DNA from: DATFES01 sp035457725
GTDB lineage: Bacteria > Pseudomonadota > Alphaproteobacteria > CACIAM-22H2
Direction: 5' to 3'
Length of the DNA: 7,254 nt
NCBI GenBank assembly: GCA_035457725.1
Contig: DATIBC010000088.1
Coordinates: forward strand, 1-7,254
The notes beneath the pieces were generated by a model that was given only the letters and a program-made list of their open reading frames with translations, was not told where the DNA came from and ran no database searches. A program made the translations under genes and the position numbers. Each line of letters begins with the position of its first letter. The first letter of the stretch is position 1. Positions 1-5,807 of the stretch are shown here, in pieces.

Positions 1-722
1 GGTTGGTCTTGCAGTACGATGCGAAAGGCCTTCAACATGCAATCGACGCCTTGATAAGGCGCCAGATTGCCGGCGAAGCCAAGAACCGGGCCGGTGGACC
101 TACCGGGTATATCGGCCGGCGCGACGGCGAAGCTCTCCAGTTCGACACCGTTCCGAATGACCGCGAGCCGTCGGGTCGGAATCCCCGCGGCGAGCAGTGT
201 TTCCGAGATTTCGTCGCTGACCGTGACGATGAAATCCGCTCGCGGCGGGAGGCCGCGATCCAACGCCTGCGCGATCCATTGCTTGACCATTCCGGGCAGG
301 GCCATTCGGTAAAACGAAAGCTCGCCACCCAACGTCGTGTGGGCGTCGTAAACGATCGGTGGACCATTCCGGCCGCGCGCGGCGAGCGCAACCGCCAGAC
401 CCTCGTAGTGGTGGGCGTGTATGACGTCGATCTTCCGCTGCTTCAGGAGCTGCCGTAACCGGACATACAACAGAGGATCGAGCAAAATGAGCTTCGTGTA
501 GGTCGGCCCTGGCGCCGAGCATTTGTAGAAAGCCAGGTTAGGTGTGCGATGCACTGCGAATGGCACTTCGTCGTGCAGATCGCCGAGGTGATACGTCACA
601 AGGTCGACTTGATGCCCGCGTCGTGCCAGCGCTTCCGATAAACGCCGAATACGGATCGGAGTGCCTCTACCCATTGGGAACGGACAGGCAGCCACCACCG
701 CAATATTTTTGTGCCGTGTCAT
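1..722 (-). CDS. GT4-family glycosyltransferase, N-terminal 240 residues (3' end outside window)
   Basis: Reading the minus strand from an ATG at 722 gives 240 uninterrupted codons to the window edge. The protein opens with a Rossmann-type strand and a PFPMGRGTPIRIRRLSEAL stretch (residues 14-32), typical of the glycan-binding loop and first helix of GT-B retaining glycosyltransferases. This is followed by GHQVDLVTYHLGD (36-48), DVIHAHHYEG (99-108) and VYDAHTTLGGE (124-134). The linker motif VTVSDEISETL (167-177) precedes VIRNGVELESF (188-198), and GFAGNLAPYQGVD (215-227) begins the nucleotide-sugar-binding domain. The catalytic EX7E region would lie in the missing part, so the donor sugar cannot be guessed. 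It would act at the cytoplasmic face of the inner membrane in glycan or glycoside assembly. The start sits in an ATGA overlap with a doubtful upstream ORF, with only a weak GAG Shine-Dalgarno. The gene is divergent from the carbamoyltransferase operon. The family call is firm; the substrate is unknown. Confidence 0.9.
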   Translation of the reverse strand, partial: MTRHKNIAVVAACPFPMGRGTPIRIRRLSEALARRGHQVDLVTYHLGDLHDEVPFAVHRTPNLAFYKCSAPGPTYTKLILLDPLLYVRLRQLLKQRKIDVIHAHHYEGLAVALAARGRNGPPIVYDAHTTLGGELSFYRMALPGMVKQWIAQALDRGLPPRADFIVTVSDEISETLLAAGIPTRRLAVIRNGVELESFAVAPADIPGRSTGPVLGFAGNLAPYQGVDCMLKAFRIVLQDQ

Positions 723-1087
723 CTTGCTCGATCGCCGAACGACGCACGACCCGCAAGCGCGTGGAGTACCAAGCGACGCGGGTTCCGGCCACGGCTCTCT
801 GCGGCTACGATGGTCACGCCATGCATGATTGCCAACGCCGCGGTACCAAGGTCGATGGCCGGCGCATTGATTGCGAACCGCGGCGACAGCGCGCGCCCCG
901 GCATGAGCACAACGCGCAACGTGCCCCGAGCCCGCCCGGTCGCGGCGAATGAACGACTCCGACACCGCCCCGGCTTCTGATCGGAGACCGCGGCGCGCGG
1001 GCACGCCGCCGCCGGCGATGTCGCGGATTCGGGCGTGGCGTCCGTCGTCATCCGCTCGGGCTTCCAAACATGGCCGGGGTACGTCAT
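719..1087 (-). CDS. Doubtful small hypothetical ORF upstream of the glycosyltransferase
   Basis: This is a 122-codon ORF on the same strand as the glycosyltransferase. Its TGA overlaps the glycosyltransferase ATG as ATGA, an arrangement usual for coupled genes. Third codon positions are GC-rich, but that is also expected by chance in this DNA. I recognise no family. The first half is low-complexity, rich in Ala, Pro, Ser and Arg. The second half, from VVLMPGRALSPRF onward, has a mildly hydrophobic patch (LGTAALAIMHGVTIV) that is not a clear membrane helix. Competing ORFs on the plus strand over the same bases are no better. It could be a real coupled gene, a remnant of a longer gene, or simply leader DNA of the glycosyltransferase. 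Confidence 0.25.
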   Translation of the reverse strand: MTYPGHVWKPERMTTDATPESATSPAAACPRAAVSDQKPGRCRSRSFAATGRARGTLRVVLMPGRALSPRFAINAPAIDLGTAALAIMHGVTIVAAESRGRNPRRLVLHALAGRASFGDRAR

Positions 1088-1103
1088 TTGATGCGGCGAT
1101 AAC

Positions 1104-1130
1104 GGTAATTAAGACAGATTAACCATTACC
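1104..1130. repeat. Inverted repeat GGTAAT-N15-ATTACC
   Basis: GGTAAT at 1104-1109 is matched by ATTACC at 1125-1130, with 15 bases between, in AT-rich DNA just upstream of the minus-strand block. The dyad spacing would suit a dimeric regulator, but the arms are only 6 bases, so this is weak evidence for an operator. Confidence 0.2.
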
Positions 1131-1147
1131 TAAGTAAGTTGTTAAAT

Positions 1148-1153
1148 ATTATA
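1148..1153 (-). promoter_or_regulatory. Possible -10 box (TATAAT) for the minus-strand block
   Basis: The minus strand reads TATAAT at 1153-1148, a perfect match to the sigma-70 -10 consensus, in the AT-rich core about 430 bases upstream of the glycosyltransferase ATG and 60 bases upstream of the doubtful ORF. No good -35 hexamer lies 16-18 bases before it (the bases there are GGGCC-like). This is a candidate only. Confidence 0.2.
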
Positions 1154-1220
1154 CTTGCTATGATTCGTTCGGCCCGAGAACTCGCCGATCGATCGCGAAG
1201 ATGCGGCGATATCCCCTAAT

Positions 1221-1246
1221 ATGTCATAAGTTCCGAAATGTCATAA
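1221..1246. repeat. Tandem ATGTCATAA repeats, 17-base period
   Basis: ATGTCATAA occurs at 1221-1229 and again at 1238-1246, in the same orientation, with starts 17 bases apart. Closely spaced identical 9-mers in a non-coding divergent region look like regulator half-sites. The regulator is unknown, and no third copy is seen, although a related AAGTCATA lies near 1512. Confidence 0.3.
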
Positions 1247-1484
1247 ATTTAACTAGATGGACCATCGAGGCTTCGATCCCTTTTAGGTTTTCGAGAGGGG
1301 AAGGGGTCCGGAATATCTGCGGTAGAAGCGATAAGATCGCGACGTCCGATTCGGCACCGGCGGTAAAATCGGGAAATCGCGACGCACCTACGAAAACACG
1401 ACCGTACGACGAATTATTGGGGCAGAGTCGACAAGCGAGTGGTGCAAATGAATGTCGGCAAGACCGTGATTGTCCATGATAGAA

Positions 1485-1513
1485 TTGATACGGCATTACA
1501 TGGTTAATTCTAA
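1485..1513 (+). promoter_or_regulatory. Weak candidate promoter for the sxtJ-like / carbamoyltransferase operon
   Basis: TTGATA at 1485-1490 is a fair -35 match. Seventeen bases downstream, TTCTAA (1508-1513) is a poor -10 match. The pair lies about 30 bases upstream of the GTG that starts the operon, within AT-rich DNA. Position and spacing are right; the sequence match is not strong. Confidence 0.25.
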
Positions 1514-1543
1514 GTCATATATCGTATTGTACCGGATGATACC

Positions 1544-1981
1544 GTGAATAACTCGGTGTCACCCGTATTTGATTCAGGGCACGAAGGGCCCGCGGTCGTT
1601 GCGGGGTCGGACCGTATCTTTGGCCTGTTTTTCGCCGCAATATTTTCAGGTCTGGGCGGGTGGCTGATTTGGGGCGGCGGAAGGTGGGGCTGGGTTTTGG
1701 TGGGACTGGGGACGGGGTTGGCGGTGGTGGCGTTGGCGGCGCCCGGGCGGCTGCATGGCTTGAACGTCGTGTGGATGCGCTTCGGGCTGGTGCTGGCGCG
1801 GATCGTCAATCCGATCGTGTTGGGGGCGATATTTTTCGGCGTCATGACGCCGATCGGCTGGCTGATGCGGGGGTTGGGCAAGCGGCCATTGTCGCTGGCC
1901 TTCGATCGGCAAGCCCAAACGTATTGGATCGCGCGGCGTCCTTCCGGGCCGCCGCCGGAAACGATGATCAACCAGTATTGA
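1544..1981 (+). CDS. SxtJ-family small membrane protein
   Basis: This is a 145-residue protein of the SxtJ family, named after a small membrane protein of saxitoxin gene clusters and often found beside carbamoyltransferases. Three hydrophobic segments are visible, at roughly residues 25-43, 48-66 and 81-109. The family-typical core runs WMRFGLVLARIVNPIVLG (77-94), then FFGVMTPIGWLMRGLGK (97-113), and ends with SYWIxRxP-like YWIARRPSGPPPE (127-139). The GTG start at 1544 is the only reasonable one, because an in-frame TAA lies about 30 bases upstream; the Shine-Dalgarno is weak (GGA at 1534-1536). Its stop is 7 bases before the DUF5989 start. By context it is inferred to help anchor or position the carbamoyltransferase at the inner membrane. 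No enzymatic role is known to me, and no catalytic motif is visible. Confidence 0.88.
   Translation: MNNSVSPVFDSGHEGPAVVAGSDRIFGLFFAAIFSGLGGWLIWGGGRWGWVLVGLGTGLAVVALAAPGRLHGLNVVWMRFGLVLARIVNPIVLGAIFFGVMTPIGWLMRGLGKRPLSLAFDRQAQTYWIARRPSGPPPETMINQY
1686..1717 (+). other. G-quadruplex-capable G-run cluster inside the SxtJ-family gene
   Basis: On the coding strand, GGGG (1686-1689), GGG (1692-1694), GGG (1702-1704), GGGG (1708-1711) and GGGG (1714-1717) are separated by loops of 2, 7, 3 and 2 bases. This satisfies the usual four-tract pattern with loops of 1-7. More G tracts precede it at 1654-1674. The codons encode the Gly/Trp/Val-rich second membrane helix, so protein composition may be the whole explanation. 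Confidence 0.5.
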
Positions 1982-1983
1982 GG
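1978..1983 (+). promoter_or_regulatory. Shine-Dalgarno embedded in the SxtJ-family stop codon
   Basis: The bases TTGAGG span the TGA stop of the SxtJ-family gene and give an AGG core 5 bases before the DUF5989 ATG at 1989. This supports that start codon and suggests translational coupling. The same heptamer TGAGGCG recurs at the next gene junction (2136-2142). Confidence 0.5.
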
Positions 1984-1988
1984 CGTTC

Positions 1989-2138
1989 ATGGAGTTCTTG
2001 CGCGAATTCGCGCGCTTTCTCGCCGCGCGGAAAAAGTACTGGCTGATGCCGGTGTTCGTGCTGCTGGTCACCATCGGCGGGCTCTTGGTCCTCGCCCAAG
2101 GAACGGTGGTGGCGCCGTTCATTTACACGTTGTTCTGA
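1989..2138 (+). CDS. DUF5989-family single-helix membrane protein
   Basis: This is a 49-residue protein in the gap between the two larger genes. It begins MEFLREFARFLAARKKYWLM, continues with a hydrophobic helix at about residues 18-36 (a run of Val, Leu, Ile and Gly), and closes with LAQGTVVAPFIYTLF (35-49). This is the pattern I recognise for DUF5989: an amphipathic, basic N-terminal helix with RKKYWL, one membrane span, then the conserved AQGSxxAPFIYTLF tail. The full length matches the family. It is preceded by a good Shine-Dalgarno overlapping the upstream stop and is followed 14 bases later by the carbamoyltransferase ATG. The function is unknown. The constant association with carbamoyltransferase and SxtJ genes suggests a membrane tether or adaptor, with the basic helix in the cytoplasm. 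It is short enough to be missed by automatic calling. Confidence 0.9.
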   Translation: MEFLREFARFLAARKKYWLMPVFVLLVTIGGLLVLAQGTVVAPFIYTLF

Positions 2139-2152
2139 GGCGCGCGCGGGGC

Positions 2153-3988
2153 ATGCGGATTCTCGGCATCTCGGCGTTCTACCACGACAGCGCGGCGGCT
2201 CTGGTCGATGACGGGCGGATCGTCGCGGCGGCGCAAGAGGAGCGCTTCAGCCGTCGCAAGCACGACTCGCGCCTGCCCCGCCAAGCGATCGAATACTGCC
2301 TCGCCGAGGGCGGCGTCGGTCTCGGGGAGGTGGATCACGTCGTCTTCTACGACAAGCCGTTCTTGAAGTTCGAGCGGCTGGTCGAAACCTACCTGGCCTT
2401 CGCGCCGCGCGGCTTCCCGTCCTTCGCCATGGCGCTGCCGCTGTGGCTGAAGGAGAAACTGTTCCAGAAGGACTTGCTGCGCCGTGAGCTCGCCGGCTAT
2501 GCGCCCGATTACGACTGGACGCGACGGCTGTTGTTCGCCGAGCATCATCAGAGCCATGCGGCGAGCGCGTTCTATCCTTCGCCGTTCGAGGAGGCGGTGG
2601 TGCTGACGATGGACGGCGTCGGCGAATGGGCGACGACGTCGGCGGCGATCGGCCGCGGCAGCCGGCTCGAGACGGTGCGCGAGATTCACTTTCCGCACTC
2701 GCTGGGGCTGCTTTACTCGGCGTTCACCTACTACACCGGCTTCAAGGTCAACTCGGGCGAGTACAAGCTGATGGGCTTGGCCCCCTATGGCGAGCCGAAA
2801 TACGCCCAGACGATCCTCGACCACCTGATCGACATCAAGGCGGACGGCTCGTTCCGCCTCAATCTCGACTACTTCGATTATTGCACCGGGCTGCGGATGA
2901 CCAACGAGCGCTTCGACGCGCTATTCGGCCGGCAGTTCCGGCGGCCCGAGCAGCTCCTCACCCAGCGCCACATGGACATCGCCGCGTCGATCCAGGCGGT
3001 GCTCGAGGAAGTGGTTCTGCGGCTGACGCGCGCCCTGGCGCAGGAGACGGGGATCGCCAATCTCTGCCTTGCCGGCGGCGTGGCGCTCAACTGCGTCGCC
3101 AACGGCAAGATCCTGCGCGACGGGGCGTTCAAACGCCTGTGGATCCAGCCGGCGGCGGGCGACGCCGGCGGCGCGCTGGGCGCGGCGCTGGCCTGCCATT
3201 ACTGGTTCAAGGGCGGTCCGCGGCGGCTGCCCAATGGGCTGGACGCGATGCAGGGCGCCTATCTCGGCCCGCAGTTCGCGACGGCGGACATCGAAGCGCG
3301 GCTCGCGGCGGCGGGGGCGCGCTTCGCCGTCATGCCCGAGGCCGATCTGATCGAGCGGGCGGCGCGCGAACTGGCCGCGGGCAAGGCGCTGGGCTGGTTC
3401 CAAGGCCGCATGGAGTTCGGGCCGCGCGCGCTGGGCAACCGCTCGATCCTCGCCGACCCGCGCGCGCCGGCGATGCAGAAGATGCTGAACTTGAAGATCA
3501 AGTACCGCGAATCGTTCCGCCCGTTCGCGCCTTCGGTGCGCCGCGAGGATGTCGCGGAGTGGTTCGAGCTTGACGACGACAGCCCCTACATGCTGTTGGT
3601 CGCCGATGTGCGCCGCGAGCGCCGGCGCGCCATGTCGGCCGACGAGCGGGCGCTGTTCGGCATCGACAAGCTCAACGTTCCGCGCTCGGAGATCCCGGCG
3701 GTCACCCATGTCGACTACTCGGCGCGCGTGCAAACGGTCCACGCCGACACCAATCCGCGTTATCACGCCCTGCTCAGCCGCTTCAAGGAGCTCACCGGAT
3801 GCCCGGTGCTGGTCAACACCAGCTTCAACGTGCGTGGCGAGCCGATCGTCTGCACGCCCGAGGACGCCTTCCGCTGCTTCATGGGCTGCGAGCTCGATAC
3901 GTTGGTGGTCGGCGACTGCCATCTCGCCAAGGCCGACCAGGATCCCGCCCTCAAGCGCGATTACAAGGATGCCTTCGAGCTTGATTAG
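2153..3988 (+). CDS. O-carbamoyltransferase, NodU/TobZ family
   Basis: This is a complete 611-residue enzyme with the N-terminal (Kae1-like) and C-terminal (YrdC-like) carbamoyltransferase domains. Family members use carbamoyl phosphate and ATP to make carbamoyladenylate and pass the carbamoyl group to a hydroxyl of a sugar or metabolite. Visible motifs are MRILGISAFYHDSAAAL at the N-terminus, AEHHQSHAASAFY (129-141) with the HxxxH pair H131/H135, LTMDGVGEW (151-159), SGEYKLMGLAPYGEP (201-215), LAGGVALNCVANGKI (306-320), and PAAGDAGGALGAA (333-345) with D337. By analogy with TobZ, H131, H135 and D337 should bind the iron. The C-terminal part has GWFQGRMEFGPRALGNRSI (414-432), KYRESFRPFAPSV (450-462) and NTSFNVRGEPIV (555-566). 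All expected motifs are intact. The start follows a GAGG at 2137-2140, rather far at 12 bases. The protein should be soluble or membrane-associated through the two upstream small proteins. The acceptor cannot be deduced; a glycan is plausible given the neighbouring glycosyltransferase. Confidence 0.95.
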   Translation: MRILGISAFYHDSAAALVDDGRIVAAAQEERFSRRKHDSRLPRQAIEYCLAEGGVGLGEVDHVVFYDKPFLKFERLVETYLAFAPRGFPSFAMALPLWLKEKLFQKDLLRRELAGYAPDYDWTRRLLFAEHHQSHAASAFYPSPFEEAVVLTMDGVGEWATTSAAIGRGSRLETVREIHFPHSLGLLYSAFTYYTGFKVNSGEYKLMGLAPYGEPKYAQTILDHLIDIKADGSFRLNLDYFDYCTGLRMTNERFDALFGRQFRRPEQLLTQRHMDIAASIQAVLEEVVLRLTRALAQETGIANLCLAGGVALNCVANGKILRDGAFKRLWIQPAAGDAGGALGAALACHYWFKGGPRRLPNGLDAMQGAYLGPQFATADIEARLAAAGARFAVMPEADLIERAARELAAGKALGWFQGRMEFGPRALGNRSILADPRAPAMQKMLNLKIKYRESFRPFAPSVRREDVAEWFELDDDSPYMLLVADVRRERRRAMSADERALFGIDKLNVPRSEIPAVTHVDYSARVQTVHADTNPRYHALLSRFKELTGCPVLVNTSFNVRGEPIVCTPEDAFRCFMGCELDTLVVGDCHLAKADQDPALKRDYKDAFELD

Positions 3989-4202
3989 GGAGTATCGGCA
4001 CGCCGACCTCGAGCCGATTCGGCAATTCTCCACCGGCATTGGAATGGGCGATCGTCCGGATGATCTCCCGCAGGTCGAATAAGCGGCCCGAAGCCATCAG
4101 AAGCATTGCCCGATCCTGGCGGTTCTTCAGATCGCCAATAACGGATCGGGGAATGACGTCGAGTTATCGCGGAGACGAACAATTTTTGGATGCTCGACGA
4201 GA

Positions 4203-4230
4203 GCGGCAATGACGCCCGCGTCATTGCCGC
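4203..4230. repeat. Perfect 12-bp inverted repeat with 4-base loop
   Basis: GCGGCAATGACG (4203-4214) and its exact complement CGTCATTGCCGC (4219-4230) are separated by CCCG. It would form a strong hairpin in DNA or RNA. Neither strand has a T tract after it, so it is not a classical intrinsic terminator. It may protect the 3' end of the operon transcript, act as a protein site, or be a REP-like repeat. Confidence 0.6.
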
Positions 4231-4243
4231 GCCCATCGGATCG

Positions 4244-4274
4244 TCGTTCGCCATTCAGCGGGAGCGGCGAACGA
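4244..4274. repeat. Second hairpin: 9-bp inverted repeat with 13-base loop
   Basis: TCGTTCGCC (4244-4252) pairs with GGCGAACGA (4266-4274). It starts 14 bases after the 12-bp hairpin. Together with a smaller CGGCG/CGCCG stem at 4313-4328, it makes this non-coding segment unusually structured. Confidence 0.45.
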
Positions 4275-4665
4275 TCTTGGTGATCGAGGCGGTTCCGCGC
4301 ATGTCTTGCGCGCGGCGCTGTGTCGCCGACGCGGCGGCATCGTCGCCACAAGGTGCTTACCAGCGAAGCACGCATTTCATCGCCTCCCGCCGCGGTCGGA
4401 AGACGTAATGCTGGTTGATCCGGCTCGGGAAGATACGATAATCTGAAGTTCTTATGGATGGCACAGATTGCGAAGTGCAGAGACCGATCGAGACAATCTA
4501 AATCCAGTAACCAAGCGGGGGCACGGCGGTTTGCGCGACTTCGGGCGGCATTTCTCTCGACGCCAGTTTCGATCGTTATCAATTTCCAACGCTAGTGAAC
4601 ATCTCCTCATCGTCAAAAAAATATCGGGGCGAGTCGCGCCGGATCTCGGTGTCGAACGCTGCTGC

Positions 4666-5754
4666 GTGAATCGAACCGACCGATTAATCGCCTTGTTGCA
4701 AGACCACGGTGCCGGCGCGTTTACGCGTCGTCGCGTCGGGGCGATTTGCCTGGGACTGGCGATTGCGTCGGTTGTGGGTTGCGAGGACGACTCGTCTCCG
4801 CCGGCGCCGCGAGCGATCTCGGCCATTGCGGCAGGCAACGTGAAGCGCCTTGATGCTGCCTTCGATATGATCGTGCCGGTCGATGCCCGCGTCGAGAGGG
4901 TCGCAACGGGTTTCCGCTTCATCGAGGGCCCGATCTGGCGGATCGATAGCCAGCCGCATCTCTTGTTCAGCGATCTGCGTGGCAATGCGCTGTATCGCTG
5001 GAATCGAGGAGGCGAACTCGTCGTCGTATTGGCGCCATTCTCGTCGGTCGTGGGTCCAAGCAATGTCGGGCCCAATGGCCTGACGCTCGACCGTCACGGT
5101 CGACTGGTCATCTGCGAGAGCGGCGATCGGCGGATAACCCGGGTCGATGATGGCCGACGCATCGTGCTTGCCGATCGCTATCAGGGCAAGCGGCTGAATA
5201 GCCCCAACGATCTCGTGTATCGGAGCGACGGTTCGCTATATTTTACGGACCCGCCATATGGGCTGGCTAAACAGGACCGCGACCCTGACAAGGAGCTGTC
5301 GGTGAACGGCATCTATCGTCTCGCTCCCGACGGTAGTCTGCATCTCCTCGACGGTCGTCAATATCGTCCCAATGGCATCGCGTTCTCGCCCGACGAAGGC
5401 ACGCTGTACGTCGCGAACTCGGAGTCCGAGCGAAACTTCGTGCTTGCGTATCCCGTCGAGTCCGACGGCCGGTTGGGGCCGGAGCGGGTGTTCTTTGAAT
5501 TCCCATCGGAACGTATCCCCAATCGACCCGACGGCATCAAAGTCGACGCGATCGGCAACGTCTACGTGGCGGCGACCCATGGTGTGTGGGTGCTTGACCG
5601 CTTAGGGAAGCCGCTTGGCGTGATCACACCGGACGAGCGGCCGGCCAACATCGCTTGGGGTGACGACGGGCGCACGCTTTACATTGCCGCCAGCACCAGC
5701 CTTTACAGGATAGCGCTTCTCGTGCCGGGCGTGCGTCCCGAACCTTGGTCTTGA
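4666..5754 (+). CDS. SMP-30/gluconolactonase-like family predicted lipoprotein
   Basis: This is a six-bladed beta-propeller of the SMP-30/gluconolactonase/LRE type, whose members hydrolyse sugar lactones or related esters with a divalent metal. Numbered from GTG 4666 (362 residues), the metal-site motifs are present: FIEGPIW (85-91, Glu87), NSPNDLVY (178-185, Asn181) and RPDGIKVD (287-294, Asp289), with YFTDPPYGL (192-200), YRPNGIAFSPD (233-243) and GTLYVANSE (245-253) between them. The N-terminus has FTRRRVGAICLGLAIASVVGC, a basic stretch, a hydrophobic core and a lipobox ending at Cys39. Asp residues follow, so a periplasmic lipoprotein is likely, with a Tat-like double Arg. The start is uncertain: the frame is open back to a TTG at 4468, but the extra 66 residues look unlike the family. 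TTG 4693 or 4696 would give a more usual signal-peptide length, and none has a good Shine-Dalgarno. The GMC oxidoreductase follows closely. Confidence 0.88.
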   Translation: MNRTDRLIALLQDHGAGAFTRRRVGAICLGLAIASVVGCEDDSSPPAPRAISAIAAGNVKRLDAAFDMIVPVDARVERVATGFRFIEGPIWRIDSQPHLLFSDLRGNALYRWNRGGELVVVLAPFSSVVGPSNVGPNGLTLDRHGRLVICESGDRRITRVDDGRRIVLADRYQGKRLNSPNDLVYRSDGSLYFTDPPYGLAKQDRDPDKELSVNGIYRLAPDGSLHLLDGRQYRPNGIAFSPDEGTLYVANSESERNFVLAYPVESDGRLGPERVFFEFPSERIPNRPDGIKVDAIGNVYVAATHGVWVLDRLGKPLGVITPDERPANIAWGDDGRTLYIAASTSLYRIALLVPGVRPEPWS

Positions 5755-5757
5755 GTG

Positions 5758-5805
5758 ATGTCGACCGCCATTCGCTTAGATCTTCCGAGTCGGGGCACGA
5801 GCTGA
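5758..5805 (+). CDS. Possible 15-codon leader ORF between lactonase and oxidoreductase
   Basis: An ATG three bases after the lactonase stop opens a 15-residue frame (MSTAIRLDLPSRGTS) that ends two bases before the GTG start of the oxidoreductase. It could carry ribosomes across the gap and couple translation. It has no proper Shine-Dalgarno and no recognisable peptide signature, so chance is quite possible. Confidence 0.15.
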   Translation: MSTAIRLDLPSRGTS

Positions 5806-5807
5806 AC

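Larger units (their letters stand above)
1090..1211. repeat. Direct repeat pair GATGCGGCGATA (1090-1101 and 1200-1211)
   Basis: The 12-base word GATGCGGCGATA occurs twice in the same orientation, with starts 110 bases apart, flanking the AT-rich core of the intergenic region. A 12-base exact match within a few hundred bases is unlikely by chance but not impossible. The pair could be operator sites or traces of a small duplication. No protein partner can be named. Confidence 0.35.
1088..1543. other. Divergent intergenic region, AT-richer, no convincing gene
   Basis: About 455 bases lie between the minus-strand glycosyltransferase block and the plus-strand carbamoyltransferase operon. The parts around 1100-1260 and 1480-1540 are clearly richer in A and T than the flanking genes, as expected for promoters of two divergent transcripts. 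ORFs of about 90 codons exist on both strands (1201-1479 plus, 1224-1496 minus), but they overlap each other, have no recognisable domain and show no GC bias at third codon positions. I regard them as chance. The region contains the short direct and inverted repeats listed separately. No tRNA, transposase remnant or clear intrinsic terminator is visible. Confidence 0.6.
3989..4665. other. 677-base stretch without a convincing gene
   Basis: Between the carbamoyltransferase stop and the likely lactonase start I find no ORF with a recognisable domain. Several ORFs of 70-150 codons overlap one another on both strands (for example 4127-4582 minus and 4190-4408 plus), with no consistent codon bias. 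A 51-codon minus-strand ORF at 4106-3951 encodes a plausible amphipathic stretch (GRLFDLREIIRTIAHSN) and converges on the carbamoyltransferase 3' end, but it resembles nothing I know and may be chance or gene remnant. The section 4203-4340 is rich in inverted repeats. No intrinsic terminator with a T tract follows the carbamoyltransferase. The promoter of the downstream lactonase gene should lie in the AT-richer part near 4570-4630, but no convincing boxes are seen. Confidence 0.55.

Noticed and set aside
1201..1496. ORFs of about 90 codons on both strands in the divergent intergenic region
   Set aside because: They overlap each other and lack ribosome sites, domains and codon bias. The region behaves as regulatory DNA.
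2626..3573. 315-codon plus-strand ORF inside the carbamoyltransferase in another frame
   Set aside because: It is a shadow of the real frame. The product is low-complexity, rich in Arg, Ala and Gly, with no family resemblance.
2921..4039. 372-codon ORF antisense to the carbamoyltransferase (and a 233-codon one at 2123-2824)
   Set aside because: The plus strand carries a complete, motif-perfect carbamoyltransferase. Long antisense frames are expected where third codon positions are mostly G or C, and the antisense products have no recognisable domain and are rich in Arg, Ala and Glu.
4203..4230. Intrinsic terminator for the carbamoyltransferase operon
   Set aside because: The hairpin is strong but more than 200 bases past the stop, and no T tract follows on either strand.
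4468..4665. 66-residue N-terminal extension of the lactonase frame from a TTG at 4468
   Set aside because: It would place the signal peptide and lipobox more than 80 residues into the protein, which does not work for a lipoprotein. The extension also has no family resemblance.
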